Assembly: GCA_030620095.1 (NCBI GenBank)
Contig: JAUTXW010002190.1
Location: 62,001 to 126,000, forward strand
From: Kuschelorhynchus macadamiae
Lineage: Eukaryota > Arthropoda > Insecta > Coleoptera > Curculionidae
DNA: 64,000 nucleotides
Reading direction: 5' to 3'
Position numbers and translations under genes: made by a program. Shown here piece by piece: positions 21,981-31,757 of this stretch (its first letter is position 1; each line of letters starts with the position of its first letter). A model generated the notes under the pieces. That model saw only the letters and a program-made list of their open reading frames with translations. It was not told the origin of the DNA and ran no database searches.

Positions 21981-22018
21981 CCAATGTCCCGCTGGTCCCT
22001 ATGCTTCGATCCACTGTG
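21981..22018 (-). repeat. right terminal inverted repeat of Transib (RSS-like)
   Basis: On the minus strand it begins CACAGTGGATCGA, the heptamer being identical to the V(D)J consensus. It carries GGGACATTGG at the same offset as the left end. Confidence 0.9.
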
Positions 22019-22023
22019 GGGCG
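22019..22023. repeat. target-site duplication of Transib, right
   Basis: GGGCG, identical to 16898-16902. Confidence 0.9.
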
Positions 22024-22729
22024 GCCTGATAGAAATTTAAACTTACTTTTTTAAACCGATTAACTGAATAAAAATAAATTTATTTGTTATACGTGGTGTA
22101 GTAAATTGAGCGTACCCCAAATTTTGCGCTGTCTCAATTTACTTTAGATACACTTTACGTATCCTTTAAAAAAAAATTTAATACCAAGAAATGATTATTG
22201 CTAAATTTAAATCGTTATGTTGAAACGAACAAGAAAACTAAATCCTAAAACTGTAAATTTCTTTAGGTGCACGATTGATGCAAACCCCCGAAATATATAT
22301 AACTAATGTCGAATTATTAATAAACAGACAAATCAAAATTTAAATGATAAACTGCATCTTCCCTAACCCAGTTTATAAGAAATAATCTCAAAAATTACAT
22401 AATGCCACCAAAAAAAAAGCTTTTAGTGACCGAACTGTGGTTTGACGGAGACTAAATATCACACCCAAATACAAAGTTAAAATTCAAAACTATTGAGGCC
22501 TGTCTTAAAGGCATTATATGTTATACAAAACATAAACTCGCCGTGACTCGGGGTCTCGAAAACCTTATTAAGTTTTAAATCTATATATATATATATATAT
22601 ATATTGATTTTGATAAGTGCGCGACAAAAACTGATAGAACCCATTTTTTTAGGAACTAAGAAATATATTAGAAACGTCCGTTAGATCAAAGATTGTTATC
22701 TAAATTATATTATATTATATTATATATAG
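22024..22729. other. unassigned DNA right of Transib
   Basis: No gene seen. A short (TA)n lies at about 22580-22604 and a TATAT-rich run at 22706-22728. Confidence 0.5.
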
Positions 22730-22788
22730 TTTTGGGAAATATGTTTTTACAAATGTATATTTTCAAGCAAGGCGCACTATGTTTATAT
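22730..22788 (+). repeat. 59-bp direct repeat, copy 1
   Basis: Identical base for base to 26913-26971. Its right end is exactly where the hAT-like terminus CAGTGGCGG begins. Confidence 0.9.
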
Positions 22789-24745
22789 CAGTGGCGGTTC
22801 GCGGGTGATAAAGTTACTGAAGTGCAAATGAAGCAAGAAAATATCGCAATAATGTTTTTTCCAGATTTTTTTTTATATGTGGAAGGGGTAGAATATTTTT
22901 TTACGACTTACCTAAATTTTGTATACTGAATCAATTCTCCTATCCTTCATAGCAGCAAATTTATTTATAACATCCTCATAAATGGATGAGTTGCCCTAAT
23001 CTCCTCCAGAAATGCCTTTTGAATTGAAATGTTGCCTAGAGAAGTAAGTATTTCTTAAATAAGTTTTTATACGTTTGAGGCAAGAAAAACTTCTTATATG
23101 CTTTGGTTAAAATATTTTTATTTTCATTAATTTTTTTCACTTGCTCTTGCAGCGGTATATTCCAATTACTGTCATTGGCAAAAATAGGACCAAGCTCATT
23201 TTTAAGTCGACTTTTTGAAAATATTTCCCCATATAACTGTAACAAATTTTCAAACGGGCCAGTCGGAAAATTTAAACTATATTCGGAAAATTTAGCAGAA
23301 TCTGCCAAACATAAAAATGTAAGTTTTTCACAGTCTTGAAAGCTTAGTGTCATTTCCATTAAAAAAAAGGGTTCTATACTTAGCTATAATTTCTTCAGGT
23401 GAAAGCTTAGCAAGCTCACTTTTGTAATGATTTATTTCTGTAATAGAATTTGCTTTATCAAACATGGTAATAAAAAAATGTTCATTTCTTTTTTTACAGA
23501 GCGCCTCACGACAGCGTTTTATATTGGATATGCAAAAATGAATGTCAAGCGATTTTTTTTGAAGAACGCAAATAGTATGTCCGTGATAGAAAAAATGTTA
23601 TTAAAACTAATGCTAGAAGCGTGAATTCAAAATCGTTCATCTCACCTAAAAATCCTCTCGCAAGCCGGATTGATTTTTTATAAGATTTGTCACAGTTTGT
23701 AATAAATTCAAAGACGTCTTTTAATTTAATCCAGTCTTGAACAATCACATTTACTAACTTCGAATTTGAAGACCAACAAGTTTCTGTAATTGTTGGTATA
23801 GGCCTCGTAGATGCAGATGTAAGAGCATACGTTCGTTTGGCTGAGTGATGAAAAATTGAGGGAATACCATATACCAGACTTACAAAAAAAGTTCGACATT
23901 TAGAAATATTTTAAAACTTTGCTGCATCATAAGGTTAAGACAATGGACAAATACAGCCTGCGGGGTCTTTTCTTTTTTTTTTGAAGGCCATTTAGATGGC
24001 CAGACATCACACTTGCGCCATCGTAACATTGCCCTATTAATTTATGTTTATAGTCAAATTGGTCCAAAATTTGATACGATAGAAAATATAAATTTTCCGA
24101 CGTTCTATCGGAGCTGACCTTATGAAATCCTAAGAATCTCTCGACTACTGAACCTTCTGAATTAACGTATCTTAAAATTATGCAGCACTGGGAGGTTTGT
24201 GTAATATCAGTGGTGTCATCCACTTGCACAGAAAAAACTGTGTGTTCATTATTTAATTTTTTACATAATTATTTAAATAATCAGAAATGCATTCAATTAT
24301 TTCGTTTTGAATAGTTTTCGAGTCACCAGTAAAAACATTTTAAATTTTTTCGTGATGATCTTTTAGTTCTTGGGAACTTCTCGATATTAATAAACCTAAA
24401 AGATTTTTAAAATTCTCTCTATTTATTTACTCGCTGCTCTCATCATGGCCGCGAAAGACTAACTCTTGTTTTGCAAAGTACAAAACTGCGTCAATTACCA
24501 AGCACATAAATAGTCTATTTAACCGAACGTTTTCGTTAAAATGTATTTTATATAGTTTAGCATTTTCTTTTAAAGTGTCAGTTATAGGGCTTTGATTTTT
24601 TACAAATGTTTTTAGCATTACTTCGCATTTTAAATGCTCCGCCGAGTCTTCATGTTTATGTAAAGACCTTCATATATTTAACATACCTGCAAATCCTTCC
24701 TTATTCCACACTGAATATTTATTGGAAACTAGTAAACAAGGCCAG
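22789..24745 (-). pseudogene. hAT-superfamily transposase relic (TTF finger/DUF4371 type)
   Basis: The minus strand, from about 24745 leftwards, reads in broken frames. First comes a TTF-like zinc-finger remnant with CWPCLL. Then comes a block ending AKQELVFRGHDESSE (about 24620-24430). Next is MQVDDTTDITQTSQCCIILRY with YDGASVMSGHLNGLQ (24229-23970), which holds the DDTTD and DGASVMSG motifs of the DUF4371/ZMYM-like catalytic domain. The C-terminal region lies at 23360-23036. Frameshifts separate the blocks. The plus-strand left end at 22789 is CAGTGGCGGTTCGCGG, a typical terminus for this hAT group. I could not find the matching right terminus, so the element is truncated or rearranged there. 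Inactive. Confidence 0.85.
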
Positions 24746-25249
24746 CAAATTCATTCATTCATTCATAATGTAAATTAATAAACCCGACACCAAATAAAGT
24801 TATAACAACACCATAAATAAATATAACACAAAACAGTCAAGCGAAATCCGCGAAAATAAAGTAAACATATAGTAACATCAAACAAACAAATATTACGATT
24901 TAGTAATAACTAGCTTTAAACTAGTACCTAAATAGGCTTCGATTTCTTTATTAATCCAGAGAACTCTCACAGAAATGAGAATAAAACCAATAGTTTGCCT
25001 AATGCTCAAACTTTATTTTATTACCTCAACTGTTAAAATAATTATTTGAAAAGATATGGTTCCTTACCATCAAAATCCATAGTTCTAGTGAAAATTTTTG
25101 GTCGCTTTCCAAGAACATTAATCAAAATTTCTTCGACACCTCTTTTCCACCCTTATATTTTGGTGGTGAAATCATCTGCACGTTTCTGCAAAACAGTTAG
25201 CCGCAAGTTCTATTTTAATCCCTGGCCCTTATACTAACTAGGATATTTC
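24746..25249. other. unassigned DNA
   Basis: AT-rich. It contains a short ATTC repeat near 24750-24765. The missing right terminus of the hAT element was sought here and not found. Confidence 0.5.
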
Positions 25250-26380
25250 AAGTATTCTATGACAGGGGCATATTTCCTAAAATCTGAAAACCTGCTTGTG
25301 TACAGCCTGCTCCCAAGAAGTGATCGAGACTCTATTTTTTCTAACTCCAGACTTATATCTCTATTCCCAATTGTGAGAATTATGAGTAAAACTATGGAGA
25401 AGAATATTAAATATTGATTCTGTAAATTACCTTGAAAGGTATAAACTTATCAATGACAGGTAATACGGCTTCCGCCACCAAAGGTCCACAGCAGATTTTC
25501 ATATCTTCTTAAACCACTACTGAAACAAGTCCATCGAATTCCACTTGGATTGCCATTTGCTTTCCAACAGAAGTGTATCTGTAGTGGCTATTCATCTGAC
25601 TTTCACTTTAAGATGAACATAACTATCCTCAGGGTTCAGTTTTGGCACCTACCCTATTTCTCCTGTACATAAATAAGCTACCTTTACCTACCAGATTCTT
25701 CTTATTCATAACTATGCAGACGATAGTACAGTCAACTCCAAATACAATTTTCCAAACCTATTTTCAATGCTGAAACTGATGGCAGGCGTAGAGTACGTGC
25801 CTTTATCCCTAATCTAGGGTCTCCATAAAATCGCAGAATGGGGAAGAAAAAACCTTGGCCAATTTAGCGGCACTAAGGCACAATCAGGTTTACTACCTCA
25901 CCCACCTCATTCAAATCAAATGCCTGAATGCCTGATTCTTTTAGAAAGATATTCGCTGGCATGCTCACATCATTTGAATTGTCACAGCAGCCTAGAAGAA
26001 ATTGGGTTTTTTTTTCGAGCTCAAAAATACTTTTCTTCTGCCAACTTTTATACCCGTTACACTTCGCCAATCAGAGCCTTGAATATTGTTTGCATATATT
26101 GTGGGCGATCAGTCTCTATTATACAGATACTACCACTGATGCTGTTTGAATGAATTATCATCCATGTGCCTTTCTTAGCAGTAATTCCCGCCAGAGAGAC
26201 ACGAACATCGACCCACATACATCCCTTCAAAGTCCAAGAACCTCCCAGTTTGCTCGCACCTTTATTTGCTGAGTATGGAATGTGTTACCAGCACACCCTC
26301 TTTTCCTAATCTGCTAGTCTTTAAATCCCGCATTGATCTTTCCCTGTCTTCACTTAAAGCAACGGAAATAAATTAAAATA
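25250..26380 (+). pseudogene. non-LTR retrotransposon reverse transcriptase relic (plus strand)
   Basis: Read in several frames, the plus strand keeps successive reverse-transcriptase landmarks of a Jockey/I-superfamily element. These are YKLINDR, a stop, then YGFRHQRSTADFH (about 25440-25500), NYADDST with the YADD catalytic motif (25713-25724), and HKIAEWGRKNLGQF (about 25830-25865). A thumb/C-terminal region ends near 26380 with a block like ETRTSTHIHPFKVQEP. Multiple stops and frameshifts are present, and there is no endonuclease. The clade is uncertain (LOA/I-like by motif wording). No poly(A) or repeat tail was clear. Dead. Confidence 0.75.
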
Positions 26381-26912
26381 AAAAATTATTGACTTTTTCT
26401 TCGACGATAAATAATACGTTGAAAAGAGAACGCCTTTTTATAGTAGCTGCGTTATGACCCTCGACGTAAATCCACATAGTAGTTTAATTTTAGTAAAGTA
26501 TCCAGAGACTTTACCACATGCTGCCCGGGTATGTAATATTTGCCATTTTATGTCAAAGAGTTACATTCAATACCAGGGGATCGCATTATTAAAAGTCCAA
26601 TTACTGACGAATATATAAGTCAAACTAGATTCAATACTTAATAACTTCAAGCACGATGGTGATTTGGTGCATTACAAACTTGATTTTGAACGCCATTACG
26701 TAGGTATAACGACTAAAATCCATTTTGCAATTAACTTAAGTTAATAAAACGAAAATAACCTAGGCGCAAATTTATAAATATTATTCGTGTTCTGTGCATG
26801 TTTGTGAAACGAACTTCGCCAGATTTGACTAGCATATTTGAGATTAAACAGAACTATATACATATGTAACATACATATTTTAATTAATAGAATGCAGCGG
26901 ATATTTATATAA
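26381..26912. other. unassigned DNA
   Basis: No recognisable coding or repeat structure between the non-LTR relic and copy 2 of the 59-bp repeat. Confidence 0.5.
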
Positions 26913-26971
26913 TTTTGGGAAATATGTTTTTACAAATGTATATTTTCAAGCAAGGCGCACTATGTTTATAT
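26913..26971 (+). repeat. 59-bp direct repeat, copy 2
   Basis: Identical to 22730-22788. Here the sequence runs on into TTAGAAACC instead of a hAT terminus. Confidence 0.9.
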
Positions 26972-27229
26972 TTAGAAACCAAACTTCGTTTTTTTTTTAC
27001 TGCGATGCAAAATTAAAGGATTTGAAATTTGGTCCTATAGCTTCTAAATTCAATAAAAAATGTTTGCCGTTATCCAGAACCAAATATTTATATAAATATT
27101 TGGTAATTACTTTATATAAATTGTAATTTATCTAATAAATTATTCACAAAATGTGCTATCTCTTTATTACATATTTACGAAAATGTTACCAGATTATTCC
27201 CAAAAGACACTTATTTCTTTCCAAAATTT

Positions 27230-28900
27230 GAAGTCAATCGGGTAAGTAGAATTTTAGCTATGCCGTAAATTGACAAACCGACAGACAGACCGTCGGAATT
27301 AAGAAAACATGTTTTGGGTATCTAGAAACGCTAAATCTTGAAGCTATGTAAAACCTTGAATTCGTATCACAATTTTACCGGTTCATCTCTATAGCATATT
27401 TAATTCTTGTACAAAATTTAAAATCAATTTAATAACTAGTTTTTCAGGCTGATTTTTTTTATTATTTTATTAAGCCGCCATTTTTGATTGATTTACGTAA
27501 TACTTGATTTTTATTATTTTCAGGAAAATGGTATAAGTAGATTTTAGTAACAATTTTTTCATACCAACATTTTACCAGATGATTTCTACATAACATTTGA
27601 TTTTTGTTCAAAATTTCAGGTAAATTGGCTAAACAGTTTTTTAGTAATCATTTTTTCAATCATTTCATTAGGCGGCCATTTTGTTTCGCGATATTGGATT
27701 TTTACCAAAATGTAACCAATTCATTCTTTTATGATCTTTAATTTTTAGACAAAATTTGAGGTCCATCGGATAAGTCATTTTTGAGCTATGCCGCGTACAG
27801 ACAGACCATCCCAATTCAAGATAAAATGTTTCTGACCGTGAAAAAAATCATTATCTCAAGTTTTATGCAAAGAAATATGTTTTATCAATTCCGTCAAAGT
27901 TAAGGGTCTATGAGAATGACTTGGTAATACTTTGGTAAAAATCCAATATGCCGGAACAGGATGGCGTCATAGTGAAACGTTAAAAAAATATTACTAAAAA
28001 AACTAATGTTCCAATGTATCTCAAATTTTGCACAAAAATCAAGTAAGTATTATGGAATTTTGCACAAAAATCGAGTATTATTGTAATCAACTGGTAAATT
28101 TTTGGTATGAATCCAAGATGGCGGAACAAAATGATAGCTTAATACATTATTTTAAAATTCAGTCTGAAAAAACTCCTTAATGGATTAATTTAAAATTTTG
28201 TACCATAATTATTGTGGTATAGGGATCAACTATTAAAATTGTGGTAGTAATTCAAGATGGCGGCCAAATAAAATGTTTGTAATCCTGAAAAAATCATCTT
28301 CTTAGGTTTTAGATATCTTTACGTTTTAGTGTCCCTAGATGACAACAAATATGTTCCATCAATTCCGGCGGTCCGTCTGTTGGTCTGCCTGTCAGTTCAC
28401 GGCATAGCTTAAAAACGACATTCCAGATTGACTTTAAATTTTAGGCAAAAATTAAGGATCATAATAATATGTGGATGACCTGGTAATATTTTAGTAAAAA
28501 TTTAGCATGCCAAGATAGCAAAACAAAATGGCAATGGAATAAAATATTTAAAAAATCAGCATTAAAAAACTACTTATTAAATTAATTTCAAATTTTGTGC
28601 AAGCATTAAGTGTGAGATAGAGATAAACTGGTGAAGTTGTGGTACGAATTTTAGACGGTAAAACAAAATGACGGTCAAATAAAATTTTTAAAAAATCAAC
28701 GTAAAAAATCTTTGACTTTAAATTTTGTAGAAAAATTAAATGTGATATTGGGATAAACTAGTACGAATTTAATAGGACGTAACAAGATGGCGATTTTAAA
28801 TTATGCCCATAAATCAAGTGTGGCATAAGTAGAAATAAACTGGTTTCACTATTCCTAATAAAAGGAAAGGTTCATAACGAGGGAAGTTCCGGGTAAAGGA
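27230..28900. repeat. dispersed GACA-core repeat, large inverted cluster
   Basis: The left half (about 27230-27890) is in plus orientation: AGCTATGCCG, a run of GACAGACAGACC, then GCCGCCATTTT blocks. From about 27900 to 28900 the same blocks run in reverse (AAGATGGCGG, GGTCTGCCTGTCAGTTC, CGGCATAGCT). It ends near 28870 with ACGAGGGAAGTTCCGGGTAAA. The family recurs at 34.8, 39.6, 43.3, 48.8, 50.5, 51.9 and 58.5 kb. No protein is encoded. The superfamily is unknown. Confidence 0.8.
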
Positions 28901-29037
28901 AATTTAGCGATTTTCTTTGCCTATATACACTTATTTTCCTATGCCGCTCCATCGCGCGCGTTGTAAGCAATTTTCAGTTGTATATTTTATTACGTCGTAT
29001 TTGCACCATAAAGTATATTTTTGATACAAATTTAAAA

Positions 29038-31757
29038 TGATAATAATAATAATAATAATAAATGCTTTTATTTAGATTTTGTACATACAATTTTTTTTTT
29101 AATTTAAATAAATGGTATAACGCGGTGGCGAGATCTAGCAACGCTACTTATCTAACCACCCATTATATAGAGAATTGAACAAGAGTATCAAGTATAAACA
29201 AGAAATAAAAATTATAAGCATAATTCTTATAAGAATTTAAACACTTTTAAATTCTATTCAAACAATCAACAAAGACACCAATTAAACCAAGTTTGAGAGA
29301 ATCCTGAAAGGTAGTAAGTATTTAAAACAAATTAATATAATAAAAAAGAAATAAAAATCAAACAAAACTAATACAAGAAAGAGAAAAATCTGTAAACAAT
29401 AAATACCACATCTTACCGCGATCCCTGTGCTCAGTACAGATACAAATTTTACAAATATTTAACAAACTCTTTAAGTTGTCTATAGAACGATGATACACTG
29501 ACACACTGTTTCGCTGCGAACGGTAGCGCATTAAAATACTTTGCGGCTACTTACTTTTATATGAGAATGAGCATTGGTATAGTGCAGTTTTATGTCTCGG
29601 AACAGTACACAAATAACCATAACGAGTTGACAGGGTACGTGTATCCCTTCCCCTCACCAACTTATCGTATAAGTATCGAGGCTGCTGATAATTGGTAATT
29701 TTAAATACCAAGTTATTCATATGAATCAAATACCGTTTTTCCAAATTTAGCCATCCTGAACACGTGAAATACTCAGAAATATAATCGTATTTTCTAACAT
29801 TATAACAGAATCTTAAACAATTATTCTGTAATTACTGCAAACTATCCCTATCCCTGCCCAGTAATGCTGCCCAATACAATGTATCGCAATATGACAGGAA
29901 GCATAGAATTAAGGAATCGCACAATCTAAGTTTGATGTCATTACTGAGATAATCTTTATGTAAATACAGTGATTTTAATTTCCCGTAACTTTTTAGAAGT
30001 AGATAAGAAGTATGTTTTGAAAACCTGAGAGATAAGAGATTCATTCAGTTTAATACTGTTGAGTTTAATATTCAATTGGTCATCTGACAATCGAGATCTA
30101 GGTGGACCAAATAGAAGAAATTGGGTCTTCGACTCATTTAGGACCAGACCATGAGCAGTCGATATTTTGTATATAGAATCTACGTCTGAATTAATTTGCT
30201 CTTCAGCCAAGCGTATATTTGCCCCATTAAAAGAATGGTACAGATGGGTGTCATCGGCTAATTGATAGGATGTTAAAAATTTCAAAGAACTACTGAAATC
30301 GGCGGTATATATAGAAAACAAAAGGGGACCTAAAATGCTACCCTGTGGTACGCCACGCAGAAGTGCTAGCAACGCAGAACACTCAGTGCCCAAGACCACT
30401 CTTTGACGTCTTCCACTCAAATAGCTTCTTACCAATTCCAGCGAAGGCATATTCAAACCAAAATACTTGAGTTTAGCACATAGGAGCGTGTGTTTTAGTG
30501 TGTCAAATGCTTTGCTATAGTCAAGTAGAACAAGACAACTATTCTTGCCCTCATCTGTAGCCTCGAAAAGATCATCACTAACCTTAAGTAACGCAGTGGT
30601 GGTACTGTGCCGAGCACGGAAACCGGATTGCGTTATAGGTAAGATATTTTTACGTAACAGTAATTCGTTGAGTTGTTTAAAAACAATTTTTTCGAAAATT
30701 TTGGACATACATGGTAGTATACTTATAGGGCGAAAGGAAGAAACATCTACGATAGTACTAGTCTTTGCAATTGGCGTCACATTGGAGAATTTTCATATGG
30801 TAGGAAAGCAACTATGTGTTATACAGAAATTTATAATATATGACTTAACAAATAAGGTAATAGAAAAGTAATCATTTTTAAGCTAATGCCATCAATACTA
30901 CATGCATTTGACTTAAGTGAGCCTATAATAGTATTAACTTTACTTTCGCTTACCTATACAAAATCAAATTCATTAATATCAGAAGAATTAAAATACTTTT
31001 GTAGGAACTCGTTATTTAAATTAAAGTTTATAGAGCGAACAACAAATTCAGTAGAAACATTAGAAGGCTTTCTAGAAGAATTAATATTAAGCCATTTTAA
31101 CGTACGCCAAAATTCTCTTGGACTCGTACCAAACTTATGAGTAAGAAAAGCCTTTTTTTCGTTCCTTACTGTCATTGTAACCAAATTACGTAAATGCCTG
31201 TATTCAGCCCAGGTAGCATCGGTTTTGTTCTTTTCATATTTTAAATAAGCCTTATCTCTTAGCCTCATCATAAACTTCAGATTATCAGTGATCCAAGGAG
31301 CAGGAGGCTTAGTAATTCGAGATGTTCTATATGGTGCATGTTTATTAAAAAAATTAATAACGGATTCGTTAAAAAAATTTACCATTTCGTGTATATTATT
31401 CATAGAATACAACGCGTCGAACCTAGTATTATGTAAATCAGCTAAGAATAGCTCATAATTAAAGCTTTTATAATCTCTATAAGTTTTATACTTTATTTGA
31501 ACGGGTTGCTTTTTTACTTTGACATCACACGAAACCGGACAGTGATCAGATATATCATCGACAGAAACCACTTCAGAATGGCTAACCAACCCCATTGAAG
31601 ACGTAACTATAATATCAATTAGCGTGGCACTATTGTTGGCTATGCGCGTAGGTGCTTTGACAATCTGGTTAAGATTATACTTAGTTAATAGGTTGTTCAT
31701 ATATTGAACACTATTATTATTCAAAACCAAATTAACATCAAAACCAGCACCAAACAT
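29038..31757 (-). pseudogene. 5'-truncated Jockey-like non-LTR retrotransposon (endonuclease end plus reverse transcriptase)
   Basis: On the minus strand, 31757-30954 (267 codons) encodes the C-terminal part of an APE-type endonuclease, with SATLIDIIVTS and DISDHCPVSC (the catalytic SDHxP-type motif), and the linker region. Then 30780-29956 (274 codons) encodes a reverse transcriptase with FRPISILPCMSKIFEK, QSGFRARHSTTTALL, DYSKAFDTLKH, GVPQGSILGPLLF and SYQLADDTHLY (LADD at the catalytic site). Frames 30044-29832 and 29744-29547 carry the C-terminal region after frame breaks. The 3' end has AATAAA and a (ATT)n tail at 29039-29061. The front of the endonuclease and any Gag-like ORF1 are missing. 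It is better preserved than the 2.8-4.2 kb copy but inactive. Confidence 0.88.
29039..29061 (-). repeat. (ATT)n 3' tail of the second non-LTR element
   Basis: Trinucleotide repeat directly after a minus-strand AATAAA. It differs from the pentanucleotide tail of the 2.8-kb element, so the two belong to different families. Confidence 0.8.

Larger units (their letters stand above)
16903..22018 (+). mobile_element. complete Transib DNA transposon (RAG1-related superfamily)
   Basis: The 5116-bp element is delimited by 38-bp terminal inverted repeats and a perfect 5-bp target duplication GGGCG (16898-16902 and 22019-22023). It carries one five-exon transposase gene (18636-20997). Five-bp GC-rich duplications and termini starting CAC(A)NTG are the hallmarks of Transib, the superfamily that shares its transposase core and terminal signals with the vertebrate RAG1/RSS system. 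About 1.7 kb upstream and 1.0 kb downstream of the gene hold no recognisable coding sequence, and no RAG2-like (Kelch) partner is visible. The element is structurally complete. Only a stop codon in exon 1 compromises it. Confidence 0.93.

Noticed and set aside
26913..26971. 59-bp repeats as LTRs or target duplications of one 4.2-kb element
   Set aside because: Too short for LTRs and too long for any hAT duplication. The interior holds unrelated relics in opposite orientations.
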